Positions 1 through 9,593 of a stretch of DNA of 64,000 bases are shown here, piece by piece. Under the pieces are notes generated by a model. That model saw nothing but the letters and a program-made list of their open reading frames with translations, did not search any database and was not told where the DNA came from. Location: NCBI GenBank assembly GCA_029204225.1, contig CM055107.1, forward strand, positions 3,030,706 to 3,094,705. The letters run 5' to 3'. This DNA comes from Diphasiastrum complanatum (taxonomy: Eukaryota > Streptophyta > Lycopodiopsida > Lycopodiales > Lycopodiaceae). How positions within the stretch are numbered: the stretch's first letter is position 1; each line of letters opens with the position of its first letter. Position numbers and translations under genes: made by a program.

Positions 1-448
1 GCAGGAGATGATAGCATCACCAAACAAATTCGGAGTGACTCCATCATGACTATGAGTTTTATCTCTATGTAAGGATTTCAATGAGAAGTAAATTTTGTCA
101 AGAAAGAAAGGTGATGAAATAGAGAGAGATTCACCAATTGAAAGAGGGGAGGGAAAGGAGCGATAAAGAGCAAGATCATGCAATGAAGGAGAGGATGAGA
201 GAGAGATTCACCAATTGAAAGAGGGGAGGGAAAGGAGCGATAAAGAGCAAGATCATGCGGTGAAGGAGAGGATTAGAGAGATCATGACTAAATGATTGAG
301 AGTAGTATGAGAATACGGAGTTGTTAATCATCTCATGAGAGGTCAAAAGGGTGCCTCCAATAGATGAAGAAAATAGAAATCTTTAATGACTTAGTGAGCT
401 TAAGTTCTCTAAAGGAAGAAGGAAGATCAGCCTCTCTAGGTGATATGG
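1..448. repeat. non-coding flank with a 77-bp tandem duplication
   Basis: No gene is visible. A purine-rich 77-bp unit (GAGAGAGATTCACCAATTG and following) occurs twice in direct tandem at about 121-197 and 198-274 with only two or three differences. The segment ends where the first Ty3 LTR fragment starts at 449. Confidence 0.8.
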
Positions 449-685
449 TGTTGCGCCGGCGCCTCAAAGGGCGCTGGGACTTGAGCGGTTTCCCCAACAC
501 GCGCTTAAGTCTAACATTCATCCATCATGCACTTACGTAAAAGCCAACTCAGAAACGTAACAAGCTTAACCATTCAGACTTAAGAAAACTGAAATCCCAA
601 CCAACCCGAAAGCCAACTCAGAATCCATCCCCAAAAGGTAACCAAAGGCAAAGATAAGCCACACATGAAACCCAAGGCATAGTGG
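449..685 (-). repeat. truncated Ty3 LTR (copy 1)
   Basis: This stretch matches the first ~240 bases of the two long LTRs at 1501 and 6798, starting with TGTTGCGCCGG and running through ACCCAAGGCATAGTGG, with few substitutions. Similarity stops near 685, so some 600 bp of the LTR are missing. Its left flank lacks the primer-binding sequence seen beside the other two copies, so 449 may be a true outer end of the element array. Confidence 0.75.
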
Positions 686-1388
686 GATTTTCCTCAAACT
701 GATTCTGATTACCTTCTGGGTTTCAATGTTCGGTAAAAGCGCCAGTTGTAAGGCCGCTTCCAAATTTTTAAGCTGGCACATAGCTGAGGGTCGTATCCCG
801 GGACGCCAGCGATATGCCGTCGGGACCATTTGGTCTGTGGCGCCAGCGGTATGCTGTCGGGACCATTTGGTCCAGGAACTGGTTGTCTCCATATCTGTCG
901 TGACTTGTGGTTCTGAGTGTTCCTTGCATGAACGTGAATGGGTTAAGCTCTTGGGGAACGGGCTCTAACCTGTCGACTGAGTTGGATGGCTTGCTTGGGT
1001 GGAAGTTACATGTTTATGGCTGTCCAGTCTGGCGTGGTGCCAGGTTGGCTTCCAGCGCTCGTGACAAAGCTTTCAGTTGGTTAAGTCTGATGTAAGTCAG
1101 ACTGCTTGCTTGGAATGGATGTTACTCGTTTGTAACGAAGCTTCGAGTTGGTTAAGTTTGATGTATGTCGGGTGGCATGCTTGGAGGGAAGTCACCCACA
1201 TCGGGACCCCCGATTTGGCATGGCGCCAGGTTGGATCTCAATGTTGGTTTTCAGAATTCAAGCTGGTTAAGTCTGATCGTTGTTGGCGAGTTGGCTGCTT
1301 GTATGTCAAGTGGATTTGGATGGCAAGAGTTGAAGGCTGGGAAGCTAAGTCATGGTTCCCGGCTCCCTTTGGGATGCCTGCGCTACAT
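686..1388. repeat. internal remnant of a deleted Ty3 copy
   Basis: The segment lies between two LTRs but has no pol homology. It contains a degenerate repeat with the core GGTTAAGTCTGATGTAAG at about 1079, 1150 and 1264. It probably represents what is left of the interior of a second, mostly deleted element in a tandem LTR array. No coding capacity was recognised. Confidence 0.5.
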
Positions 1389-2368
1389 GTGCTTACACTG
1401 TGGGCAGCACCTTGCGCAATGGTTGTCCTGACAAATCCCAAAACGTGGCCATCCCTGTGAGACTTGCGTAGCTGACCGGCTAGTCGGCTCTGATACCACA
1501 TGTTGCGCCGGCGCCTCAAAGGGCGCTGGGACTTGAGCGGTTTCCCCAACACACGCTTAAGTCTAACATTCATCCATCATGCACTTATGTAAAAGCCAAC
1601 TCAGAAACATAACAAGCTTAACCATTCAGACTTAAGAAAACTGGAATCCCAACCAACCCGAAAGCCAACTCAGAATCCGTCCTCAAAAGGTAACCAAAGG
1701 CAAAGACAAGCCACACATGAAACCCAAGGCATAGTGGTCGTCAAACTGACCAATTGGCATAGCGGCAAGCCCCATGTCGATGACAGGGACCCTTAGGCGC
1801 CAACGACGCAAAAAAGTTGTAGTAAGGGTCCTTCCACTTGGACCAGTCCCGAAGGCGAAACCGAAATGGTAATCATCCCCAAGGATCAACTTTATTAGAT
1901 TTGGAAGAGGTTACATTCATACATAGACTGACCGGTCTCGGGGCCACCAACACGTGCTGGGCATTGTGCCTGGCTCGTGCTGGTAGAGGGAGCTGAGACC
2001 TGGCGACTGGATTCCTGGCACTGGTTGAGCTGCCCAAGTTTCTGTCTATCGGACTCTCCCTATAGTTCTGCTGTGATTCGGCGCACCCCCTCTGATTTGA
2101 AACATAGTGCTTTCTGGTAAAGCACGCTCTTTAGGACTTAGTTTTTATTTTGCTGATTAAGCCTGGCAAGCCTGGCAGAATCAGTCTGGCTCCCAGACAT
2201 GGGTCCCGGGAGCCGTCCCGGTGGCAGAATCAACTTGCTTCCGGACTAGGCCATGACTCGAGCTCCAGAGCTAGCTCATGACTTGTGACTACTTGACCAT
2301 AGGTCGGAGGCTCAGTCCTTGACGTTCTAACTTGCTCTGGGACCTTAGGGAGTGTCACCCCTTAGAGT
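1389..2368 (-). repeat. Ty3 LTR (copy 2, 1501-2357) with flanking PBS-side and PPT-side bases
   Basis: The LTR runs about 1501-2357 (TG...CA, 857 bp) and serves as the 3' LTR of the minus-strand element to its right. The PPT side (CCCCTTAGAGT, reading CTCTAAGGGG on the coding strand) is at 2358-2368. Unexpectedly, its left flank 1389-1500 is the PBS-side internal sequence, including TGGTATCAGAGCC (minus strand, 1486-1498), complementary to the 3' end of initiator tRNA-Met. The whole block 1389-2368 is duplicated at 6686-7673. Confidence 0.85.
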
Positions 2369-2606
2369 TCCCCTCGTTTGAAAAAGCTGATGTCCTCATC
2401 AGGGCCAAACTAGACCTAGGACGTATGGCACGGGCTTAATTCACCGGCCTTCACAACTTTGAATTAAAAAATACATTGGCAGTAGCACAGGAAAAGTGTA
2501 GATAAAGTTCACTTACGTAAAACCTGTGTAAAGCTGCAAGTGATTTATTGACAAACTTAAGAAAGATACCGAGAAGTTCCTTGAACTTCAGAATGGCCAT
2601 AAATGT

Positions 2607-3356
2607 TTATGTAGGAGGCATGCCGCCAGGTAGTGCTTTGTGTGCCGATCTGGGAAAACGACTATTGCGTTGGTTCTTCTGCAGATAATCTGCTAGTACT
2701 TCAGGGGCTCCCTCCTTAAGTTTGTCTTCGTACTCCCAAGAAGCCTCAATAAGTGGAGCCCATAGCCACTTCACTAGATATTCACGTTGAACGCCAGTTC
2801 GCTTTCTATGTGTCAATATTTGTTCTGGTACAAGCTGCCTCTTCGTATCATCAAGTGTCGTTGGTGGGTGACGGAGTTCGTGTTGCCGATCAAATCGCTC
2901 ATCTGGTTTGTACCGTTTGAGTAATGAGATATGAAACACATTGTGTATATCCAAGCTGGATGGCAGCGCTAATCGGTAAGCCACTGGGTTGATCTTCTTG
3001 GTGACATAATATGGTCCCGCATAAGGTCGAGCGAACTTATGAGAAAAACCTTTTGGTAACACAATGTTCTTTGTGTTCAACCATACTTGATCACCTTCCT
3101 TAAATTCCAGTTCTCGTCGATGTGGGTTTACGTTAGCTGCCATACTCCTTTGTGACTGCTCTAAAAATGACTTCACCTCTGTCAGCTTTGTGTGCCACTC
3201 ATTGATTAATTCCTCCACAGTGGGTACTGGTGTTTCCTGCATGCATGTAAGAAAAGAGCTTGGAACAATCGGTAGCCGACCATTGCTTATCTCGAAGGGT
3301 GCCCTTCCAGTAGATCTGTTCACTTGGTTGCTATGTGCAAACTCGAGAATATCCAA
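2607..3356 (-). pseudogene. Ty3 integrase C-terminal region with chromodomain
   Basis: This 249-codon open stretch continues the integrase. The GPY/F module is visible as ARPYAGPYYVTKK, then NVFHISLLKRY, and a chromodomain-like end with REYLVKWLWAPLIEASWEYE. In chromoviruses the chromodomain steers integration to chromatin marks. It is separated from the integrase core (3414-3881) by two in-frame stops near 3395-3416, so it is not translated with the core as it stands. Confidence 0.85.
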
Positions 3357-3413
3357 GTAGTTGACCCAATCGGATTGGTCCCAAGTGACATAATTTCATA
3401 AATATTGTTCAAT

Positions 3414-3881
3414 CTATCGATTGACTCGCTCTGTTTGCCCATCTGTCTGAGGGTGATATGCAGTGCTGAAATTCAGTCCAGTTCCCACGAGGCGAAATAG
3501 ACAAGTCCAAAACTTTCCGACGAACTTGGTGTCTCGGTCAGAAATAATCGTTCTAGGCAGGCCGTGGTATTTGAAGACACATTTGAAAAATAACCTTGCC
3601 ACTTCTTCAGCTGTCAGTGAACTTTTAGTTGGTACTAGATGAACTTGCTTTGAAAAGCGGTCAACCACCACATAAATTGAGTCGAAGCCTTGGCACCATG
3701 GTAGTTGAACAATAAAATCCATGCTCACCGAATCCCATGGGTATGCTGGTACCGGTAATGGTTGGAGTAGTCCAGCTGGAGCTAGCGGTTCCACCTTCAC
3801 TTGTTGTCGGGCATGTTTGCACATAGGATTCAACGTCTGCCCACATACCTGGCCAATAGAAGCCTCTTTTGAGAAGTTCAT
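3414..3881 (-). pseudogene. Ty3 integrase catalytic core
   Basis: The core shows the DDE pattern: first Asp in SMDFIVQLP, second in ISDRDTKFVG, and Glu in DGQTERVNR, spaced as in Ty3 integrases. It lies in a different frame from the RT open reading frame upstream. The join falls in the HHCC zinc-binding domain: the His pair ([11 protein letters not shown]) is in the upstream frame, but the second Cys pair is lost at a deletion/frameshift near 3880. Confidence 0.85.
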
Positions 3882-5838
3882 ACATGCGATTCACCCCTGA
3901 ATGTCCAGCGGCTAGTACGTCATGATGTTCTCGCAAGACTTTCTTCCTCAGGTTGATTTTGTCTGGGACATATACTCTGCGTTGTTTATAAACAACCATT
4001 TGATCTTTCCAAGTGAAATGTTTATGAGGCTTTCCCAGCTGGAATTCGATCATTAAGTCCTTTGCCAACGCATCTGCACCATAATTCTCCCTGATTTCTT
4101 GGAGTAGGCCAGTCACCTGAGTTGTCACTGTTGCCATCAAGTGCTCCTGTCTACTTAGTGCATCCGCCACCACATTGTTCTTTCCCGCCGTGTGTACTAT
4201 GTCTATATTGAATTTTGAGAGAAAGTTTTGCCATCGCATTTGCTTTGGCGTGAGCATACCTTGGGATGAGAAGTACTTGAGTGATACATTATCAGTGAAC
4301 GCCTTGAAGGGTTTTCCTGCCACATAATGTCTCCAATGCTCCACTGCTTGAACTACTGCGACCATTTCTTTTTCATGAGTTGGCCATCGTCGCTCTACGT
4401 CACTCAATTTCTTTGAGAAATATGCAAAAGGTTTTCCGTCTTGCATCAGCACGGCCCCAATAGCAAAGTTCGACGCGTCTGTATGTATTTCAAAAGCTTT
4501 GCTAAAGTCCGGTAAGGCAAGGATGGGTTCTTGAGTGATCCGTCGTTTTAGTTCTTGGAACGCTACTTCACATTCCGGTGTCCATGTCATCTTCAAATGA
4601 GTCTTGGTCTGCTCCAACAGTGGTGCCACAATTTTGCTAAATGTCTCAATGAATCTCCTGTAAAAGTTACATAAGCCCACAAAGGATTTGATGCCATGAA
4701 CAGTTTTAGGTGCTAGCCAATCCAAGATAGCCTTGATCTTCTTAGGATCCATTCGAATACGTCCGTGGCCTATAACATGTCCAAGGAAGTCAACTTCCTC
4801 CACCACAAACTCACATTTCTCTCTTTTCGTGAACAAGCAGTTCCTCCTTAATCGTTGGAGAACTATCCTTAAATGTTTAATGTGATCTTTAAGGTTCCGG
4901 CTAAATACTAATATGTCATCGATGTACACAATGACAAATTTATCCAGACAGTCTTGAAAGATATTGTTCATCAACATGCAAAAAGTGGCTGGTGTGTTTG
5001 TTAGACCGAATGGCATCACCAGGAACTCGTGACTCCCGTACCGCGTTCGAAACGCCGTTTTGTGCTCATCACCTTTAGCTATTCGAATTTGATGATATCC
5101 AGATCTGAGATCTATTCGGCTAAAGTATTTGGCATGTTTGAGTTGGTCGAATAGGTCATCAATTCTAGGCATGGGGTACTTGTTCTTGATGGTACTCTTG
5201 TTAAGCATGAGATAATCCACACACATTCGAAGAGTTTTGTCCGCCTTTTCCACGAACAACACTGGGGCTCCAAAAGGTGAAGCGCTAGGTCTAATAAAAC
5301 CTTTGTCTATCAATTCACCAAGTTGTCGTTTCAGTTCCGCCAACTCCTCTTGTGACATTCTGTAGGGTGCTCGTGAAGTTGGCTCTGTTCCTGGTACCAA
5401 ATCAATTTTATGGTCCACTGGTCTTCGAGGAGGTAGCTTAGCTGGGAGTTCCTCCGGGAACACATCGCTAAATTCTTCTAGCAGATCTGCCACTTCTTTT
5501 GGCAAGTTTTCTTGTCGCACGCTTTTCCCTTCTGGGACTTCTCGGTAGATGCAAAGAAAGCACTTTGACCTTTTCCCTTTCGCCATTCTTTTCATCGCTA
5601 ATGCTGCAACCAGATTTTGTTCAATATCGGTATCCTTAGCATTTCCTCCGGGCAGGGCTTTTGTCACGCAGATTTGTCCCTTGTAATCCAAGAGGACCAA
5701 GTTTGAGCTCCTACCCAAAACTGCGATACAGTGTTCATTTAACCAAGGGAGGCCCAAAATCACATCGAAGGCATCCATCTCTAAAATCACAAAGCTAAGT
5801 TTAGCCTTCCATCTTCCAATCTGCACCGGGATGTTCAA
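3661..5838 (-). CDS. Ty3 pol segment: protease end, reverse transcriptase, RNase H, integrase zinc domain
   Basis: A 725-codon open frame. It starts inside the protease ([12 protein letters not shown]). The reverse transcriptase shows [42 protein letters not shown] and the catalytic YIDDILVFS. RNase H follows ([24 protein letters not shown]), then the integrase His-His motif and an abrupt loss of frame. A conserved arginine of the VDYR motif appears as VDYLMLNK. A frameshift near 5850 separates it from the protease active site. It is one part of a broken polyprotein gene rather than a standalone gene. Confidence 0.9.
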   Translation of the reverse strand: MNIPVQIGRWKAKLSFVILEMDAFDVILGLPWLNEHCIAVLGRSSNLVLLDYKGQICVTKALPGGNAKDTDIEQNLVAALAMKRMAKGKRSKCFLCIYREVPEGKSVRQENLPKEVADLLEEFSDVFPEELPAKLPPRRPVDHKIDLVPGTEPTSRAPYRMSQEELAELKRQLGELIDKGFIRPSASPFGAPVLFVEKADKTLRMCVDYLMLNKSTIKNKYPMPRIDDLFDQLKHAKYFSRIDLRSGYHQIRIAKGDEHKTAFRTRYGSHEFLVMPFGLTNTPATFCMLMNNIFQDCLDKFVIVYIDDILVFSRNLKDHIKHLRIVLQRLRRNCLFTKREKCEFVVEEVDFLGHVIGHGRIRMDPKKIKAILDWLAPKTVHGIKSFVGLCNFYRRFIETFSKIVAPLLEQTKTHLKMTWTPECEVAFQELKRRITQEPILALPDFSKAFEIHTDASNFAIGAVLMQDGKPFAYFSKKLSDVERRWPTHEKEMVAVVQAVEHWRHYVAGKPFKAFTDNVSLKYFSSQGMLTPKQMRWQNFLSKFNIDIVHTAGKNNVVADALSRQEHLMATVTTQVTGLLQEIRENYGADALAKDLMIEFQLGKPHKHFTWKDQMVVYKQRRVYVPDKINLRKKVLREHHDVLAAGHSGVNRMYELLKRGFYWPGMWADVESYVQTCPTTSEGGTASSSWTTPTITGTSIPMGFGEHGFYCSTTMVPRLRLNLCGG

Positions 5839-5855
5839 TGTCGCTTTGTTTGCAT

Positions 5856-6062
5856 CTAGTGCTCCTTCGCTGTTTCTACCTCGAGAGTAGATGTAACATT
5901 CCTGGTCGGCAAGCTGAATTGTTCCACTACGCTCCTTGAGATATAGTTATGTGAAGCTCCGGAGTCGATCATGAAATCTGACTTCCTCCCCGCGATCTTT
6001 CCTGATAAGAATAACAATCTTGAACCAGTCTTGGGGGTTGCCCCATGGAAGTTCTTTTCCAT
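5856..6062 (-). pseudogene. Ty3 aspartic protease active-site segment
   Basis: The 68-codon frame carries the retropepsin active site [10 protein letters not shown] after LSGKIAGRKSDFMI. A one-base shift near 5855 moves the remainder of the protease into the frame of the large pol segment. The protease normally cleaves Gag-Pol inside the particle. No nucleocapsid zinc knuckle is found upstream. Confidence 0.85.
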
Positions 6063-6797
6063 ACTTGTGTGTCATCCACTCATAAATGTAAGATCCTCTC
6101 ACAACTCCCAACTAGATCAAATCACCTGGATCAAAACAAGTAGTCAAGGATAATTCAGGTCCAGGCAAGCACACCACAAACGAACATACCAACCAAAGCT
6201 AAACAGAGGATCCCTCTCAAGTCACATTCCCCTTGAGACCGGACGTAGGACCTTTGCCTAGCCGCGCCCACACAAATCTATCACAGAATTAGCCCACGGG
6301 GAAACATCCATCCAACCATCCGTGCTTTCACCATTAAGTAGCACATTGCCTCAGTCACGTCCCACCACTTTTTGGTCGATAGCCCTTATAGCTAAACGAT
6401 CGGCAGCTATCCCGCATCGGCAGCTAACCACCCATGCTTTACACCCGAATTCGAGCAGCATCTCTGTATCAATGGTTAACCCATACAGTTCGAATATGTC
6501 GCCCCGCACCCCACAAGGTACAGACCGTGCTTTCACCTACCTAGGCAACACTTTGTCTCATCCGTCCTACGTGCAGACAGCGCCAGGCCCGAACCGCAAG
6601 AACTGACTATGCTTACACCTCGAGGGCAGCACTTTGACTCATCAAGTCCCCCGTTCTGCCGACCACCCCTACCGTGGACGCACCCGTGCTTACACTGTGG
6701 GCAGCACCTTGCGCAACGGTTGTCATGACAAATCCCAAAATGTGGCCATCCCTATGAGACTTGCGTAGCTGACCGGCTAGTCGACTCTGATACCACA
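6063..6797 (-). repeat. Ty3 leader with degenerate tandem repeats; no gag
   Basis: Between protease and 5' LTR no capsid or zinc-knuckle coding was found. Instead about five degenerate units start near 6328, 6433, 6526, 6608 and 6686. Each has a core like GTGCTTACACC...GGCAGCACTTTG, with spacing shrinking from about 105 to 78 bp. The PBS (TGGTATCAGAGTC on the minus strand, 6783-6795) sits two bases from the LTR. Confidence 0.7.
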
Positions 6798-7673
6798 TGT
6801 TGCGTCGGCACCTCAAAGGGTGCTGGGACTTGAGCGGTTTCCCCAACACGCGCTTAAGTCTAACATTCATCCATCATGCACTTACGTAAAAGCCAACTCA
6901 GAAACGTAACAAGCTTAACCATTCAGACTTAAGAAAACTGGAATCCCAACCAACCCGAAAGCCAACTCAGAATCCGTCCCCAAAAGGTAACCAAAGGCAA
7001 AGACAAGCCACACATGAAACCCAAGGCATAATGGTCGCCAAACTGACCAATTGGCATAGCGGCAAGCCCCATGTCGATGACGAGGACCCTTAGGCGCTAG
7101 CGACGCAAAAAGGTTGTAGTAAGGGTCCTTCCACTTGGACCAGTCTCGGAGGCGAATCCGAAATGGTAATCATCCCCAAGGATCAACTTTATTAGATTTG
7201 GAAGAGGTTACATTCATACATAGACTGACCGGTCTCGGGGCCACCAACACGTGCTGGACATTGTGCCTGGCTCGTGCTGGTAGAGGGAGCTGAGACCTGG
7301 CGACTGGATTCCTGGCGCTGGTTGAGCTGCCCAAGTTTTTGTCTGTCGGACTCCCCCTATAGTTTTGCTGTGATTCGGCGCACCCCCTCTGGTTTGAAAC
7401 ATAGTGCTTTCTGATAAAGCACGCTTTTTAGGACTTAGTTTTTATTTTGCTGATTAAGCCTGGCAAGCCTGGCAGAATCAGTGTGGCTCCCGGACATGGG
7501 TCCCGGGAGCCATCCCGGTGGCAGAATCAACTTGCTTCCTGACTAGGCCATGACTTGAGCTCCAGAGCTAGCTCATGACTTGTGACTACTTGACTGGCTC
7601 ACCACAGGTCGGAGGCTCAGTCCTTGACGTTCTAACTTGCTCTGGGACCTTAGGGAGTGTCACCCCTTAGAGT
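6798..7673 (-). repeat. Ty3 LTR (copy 3, 5' LTR of the minus-strand element)
   Basis: The LTR runs 6798-7662 (865 bp), highly similar to copy 2. Bases 7663-7673 repeat the PPT-side bases found beside copy 2, although this side should be host DNA. LTR boundaries could be off by about 10 bp. Confidence 0.85.
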
Positions 7674-7766
7674 CTTACAGGGCACGCTGGGTGCACCTGA
7701 GTCAGCTTTACAACATATGGCCATGTTGTTGACCGAGGATTTCTATTAGTCTAGACATGGGATTCA

Positions 7767-8421
7767 TGTGAAAATTGTCAACATTTCCTAGCTAGTTTGA
7801 GGCCTAAATTGGCTAAAATTGTAAATAGTTTTGGTTCTGGAGTTTTGCACGTGTGAACCAGGCCACAATGTTTTTATTTACTGTATTTTTTCAGTATGAT
7901 GAAGTGTCAAACTTCATACCCTTCAAAATGAGACCATTTTGATGTATTTTGGTCATATAAGCCATTTTTAGCTATTTTTCCTATATAGGGAATATCTAGG
8001 GTCAAGTACCTTCTATAGAGAGGAGAGAGAGTCATCTTCCTCATCCATAAATAGTAGGGAAGTCGTGGAGAACAGGTTGGAGAAACCTTTTGTATGCTTC
8101 ATTGAGATCAATAGATCATTGTCATTGTTTCTTCCTCCATTGAGAGCATTGTTGTGTGTATTGTCTTCAAGCTATTGTGTATGATCTTAGGTGCTTTCCA
8201 AAAGTGGTAGGCTGATGTATTATGGACTGTATAATGCTATTTTGGGCCGCACTTGATGTTTATGGAAGTTTCCATTTGTGATAAATGCCTTTTGATCAAG
8301 TTCTTTGCATTCTAGGTAGCATAGAATGTGTTGCCAATTCCTAGCTTATGTAGTTTGGAGTGCAAGCATTCAAGCCAATGATCTTGGAGTTTAGATCCAC
8401 TTAGGATATGTATTTTTCACA
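7767..8421 (+). repeat. copia 5' LTR
   Basis: The 655-bp repeat has a TATA-like CTATATAGGG at about 7979-7988 followed by a second AT-rich box (CCATAAATAG near 8045), which could position transcription of the element. It ends one base before the PBS. Confidence 0.95.
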
Positions 8422-9593
8422 TGGTATCAGAGCTGGTTGGCTTCTATTTACAGTAAGTATTCCATTTTTGGTGATATTTGGATGTTTGATCAAGTTCTAG
8501 CATGATTTTGCATTGCTTTGTTGATCAAATCTTACTAACCTTTGTTTTGTGAGTTGAACTTGTGGATCAAAAGCATATTTCAGGTCTATTGAAGATCAGA
8601 GGCTGAAAAGAAACTATTTTGGATCAGATCATAACACCTAATCATTTGTTATTGTGAGGCTTGTGCATATTCAATACTAACAATGTTCTTTTCAATCCTA
8701 TTGTTGACAATCTCCATTCTTGGATGAACACTCTCCTTAAGTGGATGAAACTTCTCCTTAAGTGGATGACAAATGCTCTTTTGAGTGAGTTGTAATTCTC
8801 CTAAAGGCTGAGCAAAGCTCCCATTTGGATGAAAGATCCCCTTTTTTGGGTGAACATATTGCAAGCTCCATTGTGAAGAGCATATTGTAAAGATTGTCAT
8901 CAATTTTGGCATAAATTTTGGTGTACTTTGTTGAGCATGTAAGTAACTCTCCTTATGTAATTTGATTGGAGCATTTGCTGGAAGGTGTTAACCATTATGC
9001 AAGTGTGTTTTCAGGTTCTTAACAGGTTGAGGAACATTCTCATGTGAAGTGATCTTAGATCTACATCTAAACACCAAGATTTGACAAGATAGTGAAGCTA
9101 GTCTTGTGATTCACTAAGTGTGCTCATTCATTCACCTCTAAATCTTGTATTTATCACTTGCTGGAGTTTATAAACTTTTAGAAGTGTGGTTTACATGTGG
9201 TTTTACAGGTTGAATCAATATCTTAGTGTGTTGATCATATGTTGATCAAGTTTGTTCATTACTAGGTAATCTTGGCATCCTAGTTTTGGGTATTTTCTAA
9301 GAATGCAAGTAACTCTTCACACCATAACTTGATTTGGTCACTTGCTGGAAAGTTTGAGAGCTTAAGCAAGAGTGTGTTCAGGTTGGTTTGATTTTGTAAT
9401 CCATTCTTAGTGTGTGCAAAGTGTTGCATGTGTTTCAATCTTCCTTTCTATGCTTGGAAACCATCTAGGTTCAAGATAGAAGTGTTTTAGGGTCCTAAAT
9501 CTTCATAGATCTCTTTATCTATCATTTGTTGAGAGAAAAGTGAGTGCTAAGTGCTTTAGGACAGAACCTAAAAGTTGAAGAAACATTAGAATC
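8422..9593 (+). repeat. copia leader with PBS and degenerate tandem repeats
   Basis: The initiator tRNA-Met PBS is at 8422-8433. The rest is a 1.1-kb untranslated leader. It holds short repeats around CTCCTTAAGTGGATGAA (8728-8770) and three degenerate units of about 180 bp between 8940 and 9420. Each carries a CACTTGCTGGA-like box and later CAGGTTG...CTTAGTGTG. No ORF of note lies on the plus strand before the gag-pol start at 9594. Confidence 0.75.

Larger units (their letters stand above)
1501..7662 (-). mobile_element. Ty3 chromovirus-type LTR retrotransposon, degenerate and gag-less
   Basis: Reading on the minus strand: 5' LTR 7662-6798, PBS 6795-6783, about 730 bp without recognisable gag, aspartic protease, reverse transcriptase, RNase H, integrase with chromodomain, PPT 2368-2358, 3' LTR 2357-1501. 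The order PR-RT-RH-INT and the C-terminal chromodomain place it with plant chromoviruses. At least two frameshifts and two stop codons break pol. The absence of gag means it could not build particles by itself. Confidence 0.88.

Noticed and set aside
6322-6606. Plus-strand 94-codon frame in the Ty3 leader
   Set aside because: No domain; it runs opposite to the element and across degenerate repeats.
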